Under the pieces are notes generated by a model. That model did no database searches, was not told the DNA's origin, and saw only the letters and a program-made list of their open reading frames with translations. A DNA stretch of 64,000 nucleotides from Desulfuromonas sp. KJ2020 (GTDB taxonomy: Bacteria; Desulfobacterota; Desulfuromonadia; Desulfuromonadales; SZUA-540). Below, one piece after another: positions 62,945 to 64,000 of the stretch (positions are counted from its first letter, which is position 1; each line of letters begins with the position of its first letter). The stretch is from the NCBI RefSeq assembly GCF_024197615.1, contig NZ_JAKUKE010000002.1, forward strand, positions 1-64,000. The letters run 5' to 3'. Both the position numbers and the translations under genes were made by a program.

Positions 62945-64000
62945 TCAGCCCCGAAAATCACCTCTGACCATCAGGGTCAGGCTGTCACCGGGTCGCAAAA
63001 CGTGCTCCTGGGACAGATTGTTCCAGTCCATGATCTGATGCGTCCCCACATCAAACTGCCTGCCGATCCCCCAGAGGGTATCGCCGGACTTGACACGATA
63101 GACGATCTTGCGCACCGGGCCGGTCTTTTTGGCGGCAGTCTTGTCGGGCTTGGCCGAGGTGGCGCTGACGATGAGGGTCTGGCCGGGGCGGATGACATTG
63201 CTCCAGCCCAGGCGATTCCACACCCGCAACTCTTTTTCCCTCACCCCGAACCGACGGGCCACGCTCCAGAGGCTATCACCTTTACGAACGGTATAGGTCG
63301 CTCTTTTGCTGCGCACATAATCGTCGGAAAGTTCATTGATGGGCCGGTGGGTAAACCCCTTCTTGAGCGGCAGGATAAGATCCATACCCACCCTGAGGGC
63401 ACGGGGATTCTTGATATTGTTCAGGGCGATGATGTCATCGACGCGAATGCCGTGTGTTTTGGCCAGAGCGAGCAGCGTATCGCCCTGCCGGATGCGGTGG
63501 CGGGCATAATTGGCGCGCTCGTCGGCAGGAATGACGGCGTACTTTTCGGTAAAGGCCCCCAGGGTACCCACCGGGACCCGCAGAGCGTAATCCTTCTCGC
63601 CCGGGGGAGTAGACCAGCGCTTCAACTCGGGGTTCAGGGCTTTAATCTCATCATAGGGGACGCCGCAAAGATCGGCGACAATCTCCAGATCCGTGGCACT
63701 GGGAATGCGAGCCACCTCGAAATCGAGGGGCTGCTCGTATTCCAGGTCGGTAAAGCCGTACTTTTCCGGCTCCTTGGCGATCAGCGTCACCGCCAGCAAC
63801 TTGGGCACGTAATTCTTGGTTTCGTTCTGCAGATAGGAACCGTGGCTGAGCTCCCAGAAATCCCGGGTGTTGTATTTACGGATGGCCTGACGCAATTTGC
63901 CGCCACCCGCATTGTAGGAAGCGATGGCAAGATACCAGTCACCGTCGAATTGGCGATGCAGATCCCTGAGAAAACGCGCCGCCGCCCGGGTCGATTTTTC
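62945..64000 (-). CDS. LysM lytic transglycosylase (MltD-like), 5' end outside window
   Basis: The frame is open to the window edge, so the N-terminus is missing. The visible 351 residues start with the end of an SLT domain (RAAARFLRDLH, YLAIASYNAGGGKLR), then a helical region and three LysM modules (HRIRQGDTLLALAKTHGI, YTVRKGDSLWSVARRFGV, YRVKSGDTLWGIGRQFDV) that bind peptidoglycan. This order matches MltD, which cleaves murein glycan strands. Confidence 0.9.
   Translation of the reverse strand, partial: EKSTRAAARFLRDLHRQFDGDWYLAIASYNAGGGKLRQAIRKYNTRDFWELSHGSYLQNETKNYVPKLLAVTLIAKEPEKYGFTDLEYEQPLDFEVARIPSATDLEIVADLCGVPYDEIKALNPELKRWSTPPGEKDYALRVPVGTLGAFTEKYAVIPADERANYARHRIRQGDTLLALAKTHGIRVDDIIALNNIKNPRALRVGMDLILPLKKGFTHRPINELSDDYVRSKRATYTVRKGDSLWSVARRFGVREKELRVWNRLGWSNVIRPGQTLIVSATSAKPDKTAAKKTGPVRKIVYRVKSGDTLWGIGRQFDVGTHQIMDWNNLSQEHVLRPGDSLTLMVRGDFRG

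Overview
The window looks like chromosome from a respiratory deltaproteobacterium of the Desulfuromonadales (Geobacter/Desulfuromonas/Pelobacter relatives). The signs are a succinyl-CoA:acetate CoA-transferase of the acetate-oxidising type, a periplasmic NrfHA nitrite reductase next to a sigma54 activator, an MglA-like GTPase, DUF6178 and DUF4388 proteins, a GEMM-class cyclic-dinucleotide riboswitch and a CIRCE element in front of rpoH. Coding density is about 90 percent and GC is high. Apart from a truncated IS481-type transposase at the left edge, nothing looks clearly mobile. I saw no tRNA, rRNA or CRISPR array.

Layout. 1-500: transposase remnant. 0.6-5.5 kb: two divergent radical SAM genes and a DUF6178 gene. 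5.5-10.1 kb: sigma70 promoter, GEMM riboswitch and terminator, a HAMP/HD-GYP phosphodiesterase, then a chemotaxis receptor. 10.1-18.3 kb: a SYLF lipid-binding protein, then a long same-strand run of small genes (ArfB, GIY-YIG, SUI1, MscL with a zinc ribbon, HNH, methyltransferase, MsrA, cytidine deaminase, uridine phosphorylase, EamA transporter). 18.3-23.6 kb: OmpA-family protein with TSP3 repeats, the crcB-DUF190-TerB-mnmM operon, rpoH with CIRCE, and bamD.

23.6-37.1 kb: a control region holding a 38-bp perfect palindrome and a strong promoter, then the CoA-transferase, a ChbG/HpnK deacetylase plus glycosyltransferase, xerC, an alpha/beta hydrolase, a DUF362-ferredoxin protein, acyl-ACP thioesterase, rhomboid protease, YbaK, a sirtuin beside pncB, and a TraF-like outer-membrane protein. 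37.1-44.1 kb: M24 peptidase, acyl-CoA synthetase, and nrfHA with its probable sigma54 promoter, two upstream activator sites and the enhancer-binding protein. 44.2-49.4 kb: MglA-like GTPase, a repeat-rich hypothetical protein, a SPOR protein and an EF-G paralogue. 49.6-52.3 kb: coaX, birA and nadC (cofactor metabolism). 52.4-58.6 kb: an OmpA lipoprotein and a four-gene ABC-F / ParA / methyltransferase / DUF4388 operon. 58.9-64 kb: RNase E/G with a long basic tail, Smr protein, TPR membrane protein and a partial LysM lytic transglycosylase.

The most interesting content is regulatory: the riboswitch-controlled HD-GYP gene, which suggests feedback on cyclic-dinucleotide turnover; the complete-looking sigma54 control region of nrfHA; the CIRCE-rpoH link; the long palindrome before the CoA-transferase; and a terminator-like hairpin inside the start of the smr gene. 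Gene calls rest on motif recognition only; no database search was possible.
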